DNA of 64,000 nucleotides from Symsagittifera roscoffensis (Eukaryota > Xenacoelomorpha > Acoela > Convolutidae): the NCBI RefSeq assembly GCF_963678635.1, contig NC_087066.1:20861996-20925995 (forward strand), in the 5' to 3' direction. Shown here piece by piece: positions 33,860 to 46,308 of this stretch (position 1 is the first letter of the stretch; each line of letters begins with the position of its first letter). The translations under genes and the position numbers were made by a program. The notes under the pieces were generated by a model. The model was not told the DNA's origin. It did no database searches and saw only the letters and a program-made list of their open reading frames with translations.

Positions 33860-34690
33860 AATGAAAAATGTCGTGTTTCAATCGTTTGTCAATATCGATA
33901 TTCAAGCACATTTGAGCTGGCTAACGAAAGAGGCGCATCATACTGGCTCACAACGTTGCCGTTAGAAGAACATTGTTTTTGCTTGAATAAAACACCGTAT
34001 CGGGATGCATTGTGCTTGCGATATAATTGGTAACTGAAAGATGTCACTGTTGGTGGAAAAATTTTCTCGTTTCAGCCTTGCTTGTCTTAACTTACTGGAG
34101 GCTTTTCAGCTATTCGGTGAAATGAAGTAAGAGACATAACAGCCAAAATGTTGACTGAAATTGCTCAAATATTGAATTCGAATCGCGTTTAGAGCGTTTA
34201 TCTGGTGAGTTTTGACCATAAGTGGTGATGAAGCGCGTGTTGATGTTTCAGCCAGTGGAGTTTGGAGGGCAGATTTGAGAAGGCATTCTTTGATGTAAGA
34301 GTATTCATTACTTGCTCCAAATCAAATTCTGCTACTTTGCCAAGTGTGTACATGAAGCACGAAGTTGAAAAAGAAAGAGATGCTATGAGCAACGTATCAG
34401 AGAAGTTGAACAAGGTTCATTCACAGATGTTGATTTTTTTTTTCGTGCGCTGGAGGCATTGGCTAATTTGCTACTACGTTTTACAAGAGAATTGCTCCCA
34501 TGATCAGTGAGGAAAATGAAATAACTTCGTATATTCAAGCGCTTGGGTGGATTCAATGTATTCTTGGATTTGGGCTTCTCAGATCTTCGATCATTTGTAT
34601 CCGTGGATCCCGTTTATCGAATCGGAGACCGACGCATGATTGTGTTGAGCAAAGAAATTTTGAAGCGCGCTCAATGGACAACTGTTAACT
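33860..34690 (+). pseudogene. 3' fragment of an RT/REL retroelement, copy 2
   Basis: Same segment as at 31740, with better starts: ANERGASYWLTTLPLEEH and KTPYRDALCLRYNW at 33900-34030, then RFEKAFFDVRVF, KSNSATLPSVYMKHEVEKER, and LRSSIICIRGSR near 34590. It lacks intact frames. Part of a ~2-kb tandem duplication. Confidence 0.65.
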
Positions 34691-37600
34691 TGCATAGATG
34701 TTTCTTTTATGATATCTGTTAGCTGTTGTAGTTTTATCGATTCTGATGTTACCTCTACAGAATTTGGAATTGAAAATGACTTCAATGCAACTGTGAAGTA
34801 CCACCGACTTGTAAGTTGACGTTTAAGATCCAAATGGAGCTCATGTTTATGAACCAGAAGAATTGTTTTTGAACCAGAAGAATTGTAATTAAAATTTGTG
34901 TGTTTAGAAAAAAAATTAAAAAGTTTTCCGACAAAAAGGGAGGCTGAGAGTATTGACACACTGCGAATATGTTAGACCCAAACACACTTTAAGCCAATGA
35001 AATGCCAGTCAATGTTTGTTTCTTAATTTAAACATAACATTAAGACACAACAAAAAATTTCTTGTGGATGAATTTAAAAACCCTTGAATGAGGTCAATTT
35101 ATCTATTTTTTCAAAGTGTAACCCACCAAAAAACAGCAGCAAATCATTGCGAAGACTTTCCAACAAGTGATGCGAAGTAATTTAAGCGGAGAGATATTTG
35201 ACGAGCTTCTCGAAATGATGAAGAAACAGTGGTGTAAATGAACATTACCCAAAAACTGTTTAAGAAAATAAAAAAACTAGGTTAACAATTTTTTTCCGTA
35301 TGCCTCGACAAAAACTATGAGCGCAAGTAAGGCGTAAAAAATCTACTTATTATTTTTTACTGATGGTAGTGTGGTAGATGTTTCAAAATAGTTTCAGAAA
35401 ACGAAACAATAAATAGATTTTTCCGAGGGCCATTACTTTTGAGTAGAAATATGCAGTAGAAACTTTTCAGTAGAAATAATGGCCCTAGTCGATTATCCAG
35501 TAGGGCTCCAAAATTGTTTATTTCGATTGAATCAAAAATCTCAGAATTGGGAGCGTAGTTCTCCAGCAAAGTCAAAAAGTTTATTCACAAACGGTGGAAA
35601 CTGAATGTTTCGATATGCGAGGGCAATTTTTTGGCAAAAAAAACAGTTGTAGCTTCTCAGGCAACATTTTTAACCAATTAAATCCAAAATCTTAGACTTG
35701 TGAGGAGGTTTTGTGCAAAAACATAAAACAATCCAAAACTGGGTCAATTAATTCACTTCAATTTTTGAAATCTGTGGACAAGGGAGTAAAATAAAAGAGA
35801 CTTTATGTAAGCCTACAGGGCATTAGAGTAATCTTTGCTAAGCTATTTGTTTCATTAGAATCGGTAACATTATTTTTGAAAAAAAAAACATCTTTGAAAG
35901 GGCCATAATTTTTTGAGTCAAGTAGCTTTCCACAACCCACATTTTGGATTGAACTCAAAATTTCAGATATCGGGGGTATTTTTCAACGATATTTTTTTGT
36001 ATAAAAAATTGGGAGCGGCCGCTAATGCAGGGGAGCATCCCACTACCCGTTTTTATCATTGAACTCACAACTTTTGTTCTAGGAGGTTTGTTTTCGAGAA
36101 AAGTTAAAATAGATTCAAAAGCGGTCAAAAATCAAAATACTGATCATTCCGAAGGCCATAACTTTACCTGTGAAAAAAGTTGGGTCTAAGTGCTCATTCT
36201 ATGTATTTGACTATTTCTTATTGGAAATTGAACACAAGATCATGTTCCATGCAAAACTAGGCCAAATACACATAACGAGTCGATTTCCCGATTATAAGAA
36301 AATTGCTCACACAAGTGTAGAGAACATCGGATGAATAGTGCATCAGTTGACCAACAGCTGAGAGAAGGTGATTTTGATGCGATTAATGCGGAGAAGAGAT
36401 GAGCGATAAAAAAATCCAACAAAAAGCCTGCATAAAGTTTTAAAAGTGGAAGCACTTTATATACGAAAAGTCGAACCAATGATTAACACAGCATCGCATT
36501 TAGCAGCCGGAAGCCAACACTCAATTAGTAGAGAACAAAAATGGGTTCAGAGAACAAAAATGGGTTCCAATTTCATAAACTACCAGCAGTAAAAATTGTA
36601 TAACGAAAAATTTAAAAATGAACGCAGAATCTTAAGCTTTTCTGAAATAAAAACACTCATAATTTAAATGAAGTAACTTGGGTGGTAAAGTTTTCTTAAT
36701 GATTTGTTTTTTTTTTAAGATTTTGTTTCCAGTCTTTTGGTCTTTGATTAACAAAAATTAATCGCTTGCATTTTTATTTTCAATTTTATTCTTTTCTTTT
36801 AAATTATTTGTAACATTATAATCAATTAGTTCGCTGATAAAAAAAAGCAAAAACAATTAAATTTGAAATTGACAAAATCGAAGAGTTTTTAAGGAAATAA
36901 ATTTCTTTAAAATGTTTTACCGTGTTTATATTATACAGTATTAGTATACAGAATATACAGAATTACTTATGGAGATCAACTAGTATCGGTTTGGAACACA
37001 TGCTATCGCATATGCAAAAAAATGACAAGGTTTTAACAAAAACATTCCGAAAAAACTACAAATGAAATCAGAACAGTGAGTCTTACTGACAAAAAAAGTT
37101 TTTCTTAATTCCTATGCAGTAGAACTCATAACATAAAGTGGAGCAGTTCAATTATTAAGGTTTTCTTATTGAGTTTTTTTTCTAGATTTTCTTGCAAAAT
37201 CTGTCTTTTCTTGCTGTCCTTGTTAGCACAATTTCATCGTTCAAAAGTTTGGGTGGATTTTTATCTTTTTTTTCCAGAAACAAAAATCGCATCCTTATAC
37301 GCAAAGTAGTTCGCTGATACCAAAACAGACTCTAAACAAATAAGAAACGACAAAATTGATGTTTTTTTTAATGAATTTTCATTAAATTGAAAGAAATTTC
37401 ACCGTGCTTATGTTATAAAAGCACTAAAACATCGCTAGTGGCTTTATAAGACCATTGCTCAAAAATTTTAGGCTGCATATGAAAAGGCTGCAGAATAATG
37501 TGCTGGGCCAGCGATAGGCTAGCGGAATCTGTTTTTTTCCAAAATTTTCTAGCGGAAAGCAAGTGGCTGATGAAAAACAGAGACTAAGCAGAGTTATATA

Positions 37601-37881
37601 GAAAACAGAGTATCAGAGTATAAAAATTTATTCAGAAAGGAATAACTAGTATCGGGTTGCAACACACTTAGAAAAAATAAGGAACCAAACTAATTCATTT
37701 ACTTTTAAAAAGTCCAATAATTTGTCTTTTTTTGCATGCGGCAGTCAATTGGAGGTTAAAATTGTGAAATATTAGTGCAAAATGATTGCATGAAGAACAA
37801 TGTCTGAAATAAGTCAAGTCTATATATGAACCCAGATGTTGTCACTACTTTTTATGCATAAGTCAGGCATAAGACAGGATA

Positions 37882-38175
37882 ATGTTCCCAGCAAAAATAT
37901 ACCAAATTCATAAAGAGTCGAGTTCCCGACTGAAAGACATTTTCTCTTCCGAAGTTGAAGAACATTGGATTGATGGTGCACCAGATTACCAACAGCTGCG
38001 AGAAACTGGTTATGATGATAATATTGCGAAGATGAGATTGGAGATAATAAATCAAGCAAAAAACCTGTTAATCTTTTTAAAACTGGAAGCACTTGATATA
38101 AGGAAAGATGCACCGAGGATTAACACAGGCAATGAGTTTAGCAGCCAGAATACTTCACTCATCTTGTATTTCTAA
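37882..38175 (+). CDS. Possible exon or decayed gene within the middle unit
   Basis: A 97-codon plus-strand frame (starts MFPAKIYQIHKESSSRLK, includes SSEVEEHWIDGAPDYQQLRE and EALDIRKDAPRIN) with balanced, protein-like composition. The outer two units carry the same sequence with frameshifts and stops. I do not recognise a domain. It may be the least-decayed copy of a repeated gene fragment or transposon protein. Confidence 0.3.
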   Translation: MFPAKIYQIHKESSSRLKDIFSSEVEEHWIDGAPDYQQLRETGYDDNIAKMRLEIINQAKNLLIFLKLEALDIRKDAPRINTGNEFSSQNTSLILYF

Positions 38176-38579
38176 AGAAGTAAACTGTCTATCAAATTCA
38201 AAAAATACCAGCGGGAAAAAGCAAAACGAAAAAAGAAGTCATCATCTTAAGTCTTTCTGAAAACAATTTTTTTTTCATTTTTATGCAGTAGAGCTCATAG
38301 CTTTTAGTGGAGCAGTTGAATCGTTAATGTTTTTTTCATTATTTTTCTTTTCTAAATTTGTTTTGCAAAAGCTGTCATTTTTTGCTGTCTTTGATTATCA
38401 CAATTTCAACCCTTCACAATTTTATCTTTTTCTTGAAAAAAACTTGCAAATTTTCGAGCAAGGAAGTACGCAAAAAAAAGTAAAACTAAAAACGACAAAG
38501 CCGAAAAAATTTTTTCGAATGAAATTTCTTGAAAATAGTTTCACCGTGTGTAAATTATAAAGGCACTGATTAGTAGGTC

Positions 38580-39510
38580 CAAAAGACCATTCTCTTTAAC
38601 CTTGCCATTGACTGGGTCATGAAAAGAACCCTTGAGGGTGACAAGTTAGGCATTGTACTGGATGACATTATCATCGCTGACCTGGAATTTGCAGATGACA
38701 TATGCCTACTTGGAGAAAACGAGAGTGATGCGCAACGACTCCTAGACAAAGTTACCCAAACTTTAGCGTATGTTGGTCTCCAGATAAATGTCCAAAAAAC
38801 CAAGTTCTGTTCGAACAACCCTAACGCCAAGTTCACTGTGAAGAACGAGCTTCTAGAGAGAGTGGATGATTTCACTTACTTGGGTAGTCGGATTGCATTA
38901 AATGGCAGTGTAACGTCCGAGGTGAAGGCCCGAATCGGGAAAGCCGTAGGTGCATTCGCCAGCTTAAACCCCATCTGGAAGCAAAATAAGATAGCAAGAA
39001 ACATCAAAATAAAAGTTTTCAACGCATGCGTAAAAACAATCCTACTCTATGGAAATGAAACATGGCCGATAAATGAAAGCGACGTCAAAAAATTGCAAAC
39101 TTTCGAAAAGAGATGCCTTCAGAAAATCAACTGTAATTATCACCACAATCAAGACGACCACCAAACTTCACACCCCCCTGCCGACATCTCGCATACAATA
39201 AAAACCCGAATGCTAAAATGGCTTGGACACGTGCTTCGAATGAATGAAGATGAAGTACCAAACGCAACATTAGATTTCCTCAAAGGTGAACGTTGGAGTC
39301 GGGTACCCGGGGGCACAAGAAAAACATGGAGAAGACTGGTGCAAAACAAATTGAAGCCACTTTTGAAACCCCCCAGGATGACTTTCAAAAAATGGGAACA
39401 AGATTGGTTCGACATCTGTAAAGAAACTGCTGCGGGCAGGCATCAATGGCGTGGAATTGTGCGCGATGTTGTGGCGGGCAAAGGGCAGCATTGCCTGGAA
39501 AAGCCCTAAC
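38580..39510 (+). mobile_element. Reverse transcriptase fragment, RTE-like LINE
   Basis: An open frame of 296 codons from 38619 extends a short way upstream (LFNLAIDWVMKRT). It contains FADD (residues 24-27 of the frame), KINVQKTK-like spacing (QINVQKTKF), DDFTYLGSRIALNG, KARIGKAVGAFASLNPIW, LLYGNETW and KWLGHVLRM, the signature of RTE/BovB-like endonuclease-reverse transcriptase proteins. The palm start, fingers and endonuclease are missing, so the copy is 5' truncated, yet the remaining frame is undamaged, implying a young insertion. Clade by family resemblance only. Confidence 0.75.
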
Positions 39511-40260
39511 TGGAACTGGAACTGGAAAATACCATTGCTCAAAAATATTAGGCTGTATATGAAAAAGACGCAAAAGAAGAGCTGCCCAAGCGATAAGCTG
39601 GTGAAATCCAATTTCAGCTTACAATTTTTTTGTTCATAAATTTGTTTGCAATGTTATACTTTTCTTTAAAACTATTCGTAACTTTAAGCAAGGTAATTGG
39701 CTGATAAAAAACAGAGACTAAGCAGAGTTATATATTATACAGAGTAGCAGTGTATACAGAGTTGCTCATGGAAGAAAACCTAGTATCACGTTGCAACACC
39801 CTTTCATAATCCAAATATCTGACAAAAAACAAGGACCAAAACTAAATTTTATACTTTTACTAGAAGAAATCAGTAAAAATGATTTCTTTTGCTAGAAGAA
39901 ATCTTTTGCTAGATTTCTTTTGCTAGAAGTCATGTCTTTACATGAATTCGATTTTCTAGACCAAGCCCACATAACAAGTCGAATTCCCGATTAAAAGAAA
40001 ATTGCTCTCACAAGTGTAAAGAACATCGGATGGATAGTGCATCAGTTGACCAACAGCTGAGAGAAGGTGATTTTGATGCGACTAATGCGGAGAAAAGATG
40101 AGATATAATAAACCAAACAAAAAGCCTTCTGAAATGTTTAAATCTGAAAGCACTTCATATGATGAAAGATGAACCTAGGATTAACATGTACATTGGATGT
40201 AGCAGCCGGAAACCAACAGTGAATTTGTAGTTCTACAGAAGAAAATTAGGATTAAAATTC

Positions 40261-41365
40261 AAAAATTAGTCATAGTATGATTTCGTTCGATTTCTGACCA
40301 TCTTTTATGCTAGTTCCTAGATGGTTTAGCTAGAGCCTGTACATACCCTAGCGATGCGTTCAAAATGAGCTAAAGGACAAAACCGATTAGGACATGAGTC
40401 GCTGCTGGCAATAAAAAAAATTAAGTCAAAAAACGTTCAGCTATTGCAGCATCTCCATAGTCTTTTAGCTCTGTTGCCTAGCTGCCACTTTGCTGTGAAA
40501 GCCTCCCGCTTTCTGCTTTCTTAAAACTATGGTAGAATTTTTCCAGAAATTTTAACAAAAAATGTCAAAAAAAACATTGTGCATTATACATGCGTGGAGA
40601 ATGATGTTTTTGAACTTACATGAAATTAATTTTATCAAGATTGTCATGAGATTTTTTTGATACCAAAAAATTATTTTTTTTTGTTAGAGAAAAAAAACTA
40701 GCATCTCAAAACAAAGTATAAAACTGGTTGTCGGAGTTTTTTTAATTGCCAGTTGAGTTCAGCTGGTGAAAAAAAAAACTAACAAAAGTTAAAGCCTTTT
40801 GTTTTAACCTTTTTTTCATCAGCTTGTCCTCTGGCCAAATAAATTGACGTTTGCTAGGTCTCCAATAAAATTCAAAAGATTTTTCTGCGTTGAGCCAAAG
40901 CTTCCAAAAGGGCTGCTTCGGTCACACACAAAACTTCAATTGTTCTTGCACACCTTTGAACCACATTTGAAAAAAGGTCAACCATGGAGTTGATCATATT
41001 TGCATATATCGCTGTTACACAGTGATCCCTTTTATAAATTGGATAAACTTTTTCTCAGTGCTGGGCAAATTGTTCTACTTCAAAGAAAGTGAAAAAAAAT
41101 TAATGATATTATTGTTTCGGCTACTTCAATTGGCTTCTTCAATTCCAAAGCTTCCTTCTCAAAAAACTTTCTGTGGTATTTTTCTGTTTGGTTATGCCAA
41201 TTGAATAATCCCAATCTCAATGAAATTTATGCTAGGCAATTTAAGCTAAGCAGACAGATAATAATAGACTAAAAAGGGCATTTTTCGAAGAAAAAACTTG
41301 AGACAAGGAGAACTGATATAATTTTAAAAACAGAGGCGAAGCTGAGCTTCGCACCACTTGCGATA
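40261..41365. other. No gene seen
   Basis: A/T-rich sequence with no frame above about 60 codons and no clear long repeat, apart from the AAACAGAGGCGAAGCTGAGCTTCGCA-type phrase at 41330 that recurs near 2.83, 7.19, 11.33 and 43.94 kb. Confidence 0.4.
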
Positions 41366-41369
41366 CAAA

Positions 41370-42570
41370 ACTCGAACTAGATCTATCAAAAAGGCTAGTT
41401 TTGAAACAACAGCAAGCCAAGACAATAGAATGCGAAACTAGCATCGAAAGTAAAACTCGCGGTAACAAAGCCGGAAATACTTTAGCAGAAACCCTTCAGG
41501 ACGATTTTTTTTAAATTATGAAGTCCTCCACACCGTCAAACAACGAAAAAAAACACACATACACACGCAAATTTTGTTTACGCGTCAAATGAAACAATAT
41601 GCGGCCACTATGTCGATATAATTTTGGCCAAAACCTATTACGCGAACAAAAAAGAAAAAGAAAAAAAACAAAGCCGAAAAAAAAGAAAAAAAATTAAGGC
41701 TAGTAAAAAGGGGGGCGTTCAGCAGTGCCAAACTACACAGTGCCAAAAAAAGCGGGAAAATTTCAAAAGAATTTAAACGCATTTTCTAAAGAGCGAGAAA
41801 TTACTGACGCTAATTTTTGAAGAAAATCATTCCAATTTTGGCGCCTAATTGTCTGCAACCTCAAATTAAACAATTATTTTGGCGCCTAAATGTCTAAATT
41901 GCAAATTTTCTCTCCCAAAACCTTTAAGTGCCACTTAAGATTGTAGATGTTCGCCTAGATCTATCAAAAAGGCTATTTCTATCAAAAAGGCTAGTTTTGA
42001 AACAACAACAACGAGCCAAGACAATAGAATGGGAAACTAGCATCGAAAGGAAAACTCGCGGTAACAAAGCCGGAAATACTTTAGCAGAAACCCTTTAGGA
42101 CAATTTTTTTTTAATTATGAAGTCCTCCACACCGTCAAACAACAAAAAAAAACTGACATACACACGCAAATTTTGTTTACGCGTCAAATGAATCAATATG
42201 CGGCCACTATGTCGATATAATTTTGGCCAAAACCTATTACGCGAACAAAAAAGGAAGAGAAAAAAAACAAAGCCAAAAAAAAGAAAAAAAAATTTAAGGC
42301 TACTAAAAAGGGGAGCGTTCAACAGTGCCAAAATACACAGTGTTGAAAAAAGCGGGAAAATTTCAAAATAATTTAAACGCATTTTCTAAAGAGCGAGAAA
42401 TTACTGACGCTAATTATTTTTTAAAAAATCACTCCAATTTTGGCGCCTAAATGTCTGCAACATCAAATTAAACAATTATTTTGGCGCCAAAATGTCTAAA
42501 TTGCAAATTTTCTCTCCCAAAATCTTTAAGTGCCACTTAAGATTGTAAATGTTCGCCGTTTAATTTCTGA
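41370..42570. repeat. Tandem duplication, ~600-bp unit
   Basis: 41379-41955 and 41956-42560 are nearly identical in order: CTAGATCTATCAAAAAGGCT, AGCCAAGACAATAGAATG, AAGTCCTCCACACCGTCAAA, TATGCGGCCACTATGTCG, GAGCGAGAAATTACTGACGC and TTGGCGCC blocks. The offset is about 599 bp with few changes, so it is recent. Non-coding. Confidence 0.8.
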
Positions 42571-43914
42571 TTTTGATTGCCGCACTTAATATGTTGAAAT
42601 TTGTTCATATTTTCGGCACTGTTGGACGAAGTTTCAATTTTCGGCACTGTTAAACCAAATTTTTTTTCGGCACTGTTTTACTTCGGCACTGTCGTACTGA
42701 CCCCTAAAAAGTTTTTAAGTCGCCCTCACCGTCAAAACACAAATACCCACACTTAAACTTTTTTCGCCTATCGAGAGGCGCAATATGCGTCCGTTAAAGC
42801 GATATAATATAGGCCGAAGCTTATCATGCCGAACAAAAAAAGAAAAAACTAAAAACGCCGAAAAAGATTGTTGTCATGAAAAACTTAAATTGTAATTTAT
42901 ATCAAGATTTTTTTTAGCATTTAGTGCAATTCAGAGGAGAACATAACAAATTTGTTACACCACAAATTAGGCCAGAGCCTATTAAGCCGAAAAAAGATAA
43001 AAAGAACAATATAAATTTTTAACAAATCTAGTTGGACATAAAGCAAATTTTGAACAGGATGGGTATTTAAAATCACAATCTTAACCATGCTTAATATTTG
43101 CAACTGAGAGGAGTAGGATTTGCAAAGAGGACGAAGATGTGAAGGAGCCCAGAAGTAAGCCCTGTGGACAAAGTTGCTTACGGGAAAAACTTCTAGTACC
43201 CGATTGCAATGCCATGCTATCATAAGGGTAAAGAATGCGGCAATAGTAGAAGTCACTAGTTTAATTTCAATATCAAAGAAATTTAACAGGCCAGTACGTG
43301 CGAATGGAGTGCGCGTGCAGTACTGGTCAAGGTTTCAAGAGATTTGATTAAGCAAACTAATATCCCAATAAAACTATGTTCTGTATATTCTGATTTGATA
43401 AATAAATGAAAGCGCTTTTTATCTTCACCATAACTCTGCTAGTAGTTATCGTTCTGTTTTTTAAATGTTTTTGATGGCGAACTTGTGATGGCGAACTGTT
43501 TGTAATGGCGAATTTCAATTCCACTTTTTGGGTTTTAATTGTTCATTTCGCAAAGGATTTGTCTCGATAGATATTTCGTTTAGATAGATTCAACTTTAAA
43601 AAACCATTGCCGCGGCTCAATGCAGTAAAGACCATTTTTTGGTTCATTTTCAAACCTTTATTTGTTAGTTTTAAAGGATCAATAGGTTCTGCATTAGTTC
43701 GAGGGATGTTTTTGGTGGTGGCTATTTTCGCTCTACAATTTAATTCAGGGGGTTCATAATGTTTTCAAAGTTGTTGTTCGAGATAAACTAATTGTTTTGT
43801 GAGAAATGTTGTTTTCTATTTTTTTCACAGTTGAAATAGGTAGGAACTTTGTATTCGGGTGCATTTTAATTTTTTTCACACAAAATCAGGTACCACAAAT
43901 AATACTCGGACTCG

Positions 43915-44190
43915 GTTGAGTGCTATATCATACACAGAGGCAAAGCTGTACTTCGCAAACACTAGCGAGAACACAACAAAAAAAAAACATTTTTTTTGAG
44001 GTGAAATACAAATAAGCCATAAAAGAAATAAGCCTCGAATTAGTAAAAGTTTTCTACATATTGGCTTCGAACCTGCGACCTGGAGATTTGAAGTCTCACG
44101 CCCGGCCACGAACGCTTAACAATTGACAAACACTAATCACAAATAAAAAGCTACAAATGCTAATAAATTGCCAACGCTATACAGCAAAAA
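43915..44190 (-). repeat. SINE-like repeat with tRNA-like core
   Basis: Minus strand 44110-44055 reads GTGGCCGGGCGTGAGACTTC then CAGGTCGCAGGTTCGAAGCC, a good polymerase III A/B-box pair. The flank AAACACTAATCACAAATAAA and GCCAACGCTATACAGCAAAA match the related copy at 7380-7450, and CACAGAGGCAAAGCTG matches 7185. Confidence 0.5.
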
Positions 44191-44597
44191 TGGCACTAAA
44201 TGAAAATAGACACAATTTTACAAGTAAAATTTTGGAACAGCAAACTGAAGGCTGCCACACTTATTTTGCATGTAATAAAATGGAAAGCATATAACCACGT
44301 GATAAATAACTAAGCATTTCAAAAAAAGCGAGATAAAACGAGCAGGAAATTTTCTGAGATCGAGTTTTTTTATTGTTGTTGTTTGAAACAAATAGCTTTT
44401 TTTTGGTTCATTTGATAAATGAAAAAGGCATCAACCGTGTTAACTGAATTTTATTCGAATGTCTAAGAAAATGCTATTCGCGACCTAAGTTAGAAAAAAT
44501 GAATAGTAGTTTTATTACACTAACGCTCACTACAGATCTATACTGTATTGAAAGCCATTTCAGTCGTGATTAGAATGAAACTTAAACATTCCCATTA

Positions 44598-44695
44598 AGT
44601 TTTCCCAGTGTCAAGACCAACAAGTTTTCCCAGTGTCAAGACCAACAAGTTTTCCCAGTGTCAAGACCAACAAGTTTTCCCAGTGTGAAGAAAAA
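44598..44695. repeat. 25-bp minisatellite, about 4 copies
   Basis: AAGTTTTCCCAGTGTCAAG-ACCAAC repeats three times exactly, with a fourth diverged copy ending in GAAGAAAAACC. Confidence 0.9.
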
Positions 44696-46295
44696 CCTTT
44701 TTTTATATTTTTTGATTTTTCGTTTACTTGTGAGCAAGCAAAGCGAAAAATCAGGGTTATTTTTGCTTAATTTAGGCTGTTTAAAATAGCTAATTTGATT
44801 TTGAATTTCAATTTTACTAATTAACGCCATTATGGAGATAAATTTTCAAAAAATTCTGCAAAAAAAATTCTTTTTGAAGCTATTATTGGTTTTTCTCGTC
44901 ATTTTTCTTCAAAAACTGTCGCCCGATTTGTCTAATTCACTATGGATTTCTTATTTTAAAAATACAACTAATTTTTTGATACTCGAAACTACGGATAATG
45001 TATAATGATAATCGGTGCATATAAAAAACAACCAAAAAATCATGAAAGGAAGGGATCCAACAGAAAATTCCAAAACAGTCCGATTTGAGGTCTCTGGTGG
45101 GCGCGCGTCTCCTCATTTCGGCGGTAACCGGCTCTAATGTTTATATATTCCTACCCTCTGTTGGCAAGCTCGCGAAACACTGGCACGACTACGGCGGTCT
45201 TTCTTTCGTTTTTTATGTTGTTTGTACCAAAGACAATTCTCTGTCTACCGGCTTTAGACCTACTGTTTTTCAGACTGTTTTGTATCTGACTGTTTTTTCG
45301 TCCATTTTCATACTTTTCCGGATTAATGTGTATTGAAATGCTTTGTAATGAATTGTTTAGTACTGACACGTAATAATCCATCAACAAACTTTTCCCGATC
45401 AAAATAGGTATTTTTCACGCTCAATATTCAATCAAACTCAAAAAGCAACTAAATCAGAATGCGAATTATTTGCTTTTTTTTGAAAGATAACAAAACTTGC
45501 TTCCAAAAGCATTATTATACAAAAATTCAATTTTGAAAAACCATATACCATTAACCAAGAAAAACTCATCACGACCTATATAAGAGTGTGAACTACGATC
45601 ATCGACTCTTAAACAACACTAACTATATAAGAGTCTTCAAAGGTTCAAAGACTCTCAATCATTTCCTTCATTAACTTTTCCAGCGTGGTATTAAATCCTC
45701 TTAGAATTCGAGATCTAGTTCCTCAAAACATCGAAGTAAAGCTATATTATTCAACACGAGAAAATAAATTTAAAAATACGAAAACAATTTATCAAAAATT
45801 TCAGTTAACACGCATCGATGGACAACGCTTATATATCCAAATACAGCATATGAGTTAGAAGATCATTTCGCAAAAGAAAATTAAATTCAAATCAAGCTTC
45901 AAAACATTTAATCTGTCAATTTTCCCATCGATATTGCCGATTATCACTATAGGCAACTAGCGATGTTAGCAGATTAATAACAGTTTCAGTTCATAAAGTT
46001 GATTTGCTGGGGTTTCAAACGCAACTTTCTCTCCATCCATTCGTTCTCTCTCAAGTCTTCCAGATTTTCTTACAAACTCAGCATCAATAATATGACCACG
46101 CAAAAAGTTAATTTTCTCTACAATATGAAGACTTCAAATGCAAGAAAAACTAGAAATGCCTTTTGATAGTATCCACGCAAATGACAAGGAAGTCGTATCC
46201 AAAGACTGGTGTCTGTAGGTGTTTTTATTATTTGTGGGTGCCTTACTTATATGGTTATATAAGGGTCGAATGAGGATAGACTCGTTTTTCACTTC

Positions 46296-46301
46296 CTTTA
46301 T
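46296..46301 (-). terminator. Polyadenylation signal of GTF2F1
   Basis: AATAAA on the minus strand only 8 nt past the GTF2F1 stop codon, implying a very short 3' untranslated region. Confidence 0.55.
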
Positions 46302-46308
46302 TTTCATT

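Larger units (their letters stand above)
31740..35760. repeat. Tandem duplication of a ~2-kb block
   Basis: 31740-33780 and 33880-35760 are collinear. Each has the RT/REL fragment, then AACTTGCATAGATGTTTCTTT, then TTTTTTCCGTATG and a block around TTTTTCCGAGGGCCAT, ending GTGCAAAAACMWAAAA. The offset drifts from about 2.16 kb to 1.94 kb because of indels. The downstream part resembles repeat R1. No gene. Confidence 0.65.
36230..40260. repeat. Unit present three times, in tandem
   Basis: Related blocks start near 36245, 37885 and 39950. All contain CGAGTYSMTTYCCGA-type start sequence, a CCAACAGCTGMGAGAA block and RAGATGMRCC...AACAYRKRCA. The intervening blocks also recur (CCATTGCTCAAAAAT at 37455 and 39530). 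The second-to-third interval is longer because of the retroelement at 38580-39510. Confidence 0.6.
42571..46295. other. Intergenic region downstream of GTF2F1
   Basis: No supportable gene. Holds a SINE-like segment at 43915-44190 with a tRNA-like core, a 25-bp minisatellite at 44598-44695, and two short TATATAAGAGT phrases at 45.58 and 45.63 kb. Frames at 43876-44109 and 45085-45336 cross these repeats and look like chance. Confidence 0.5.

Noticed and set aside
36240-36479. Minus-strand 79-codon frame
   Set aside because: Antisense of the triplicated unit; the plus-strand reading of the middle copy is more protein-like.
42921-43256. 111-codon minus-strand frame, with LINE-tail-like phrases on the plus strand
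   Set aside because: I could not match either reading to a known domain with enough consistency to call it.
44598-44695. CRISPR-like direct repeats
   Set aside because: The repeats abut without spacers and the genome is eukaryotic; it is a minisatellite.
45085-45402. 83-codon frames on both strands
   Set aside because: Overlap each other and show no domain or splice support; initiation codons are weak.
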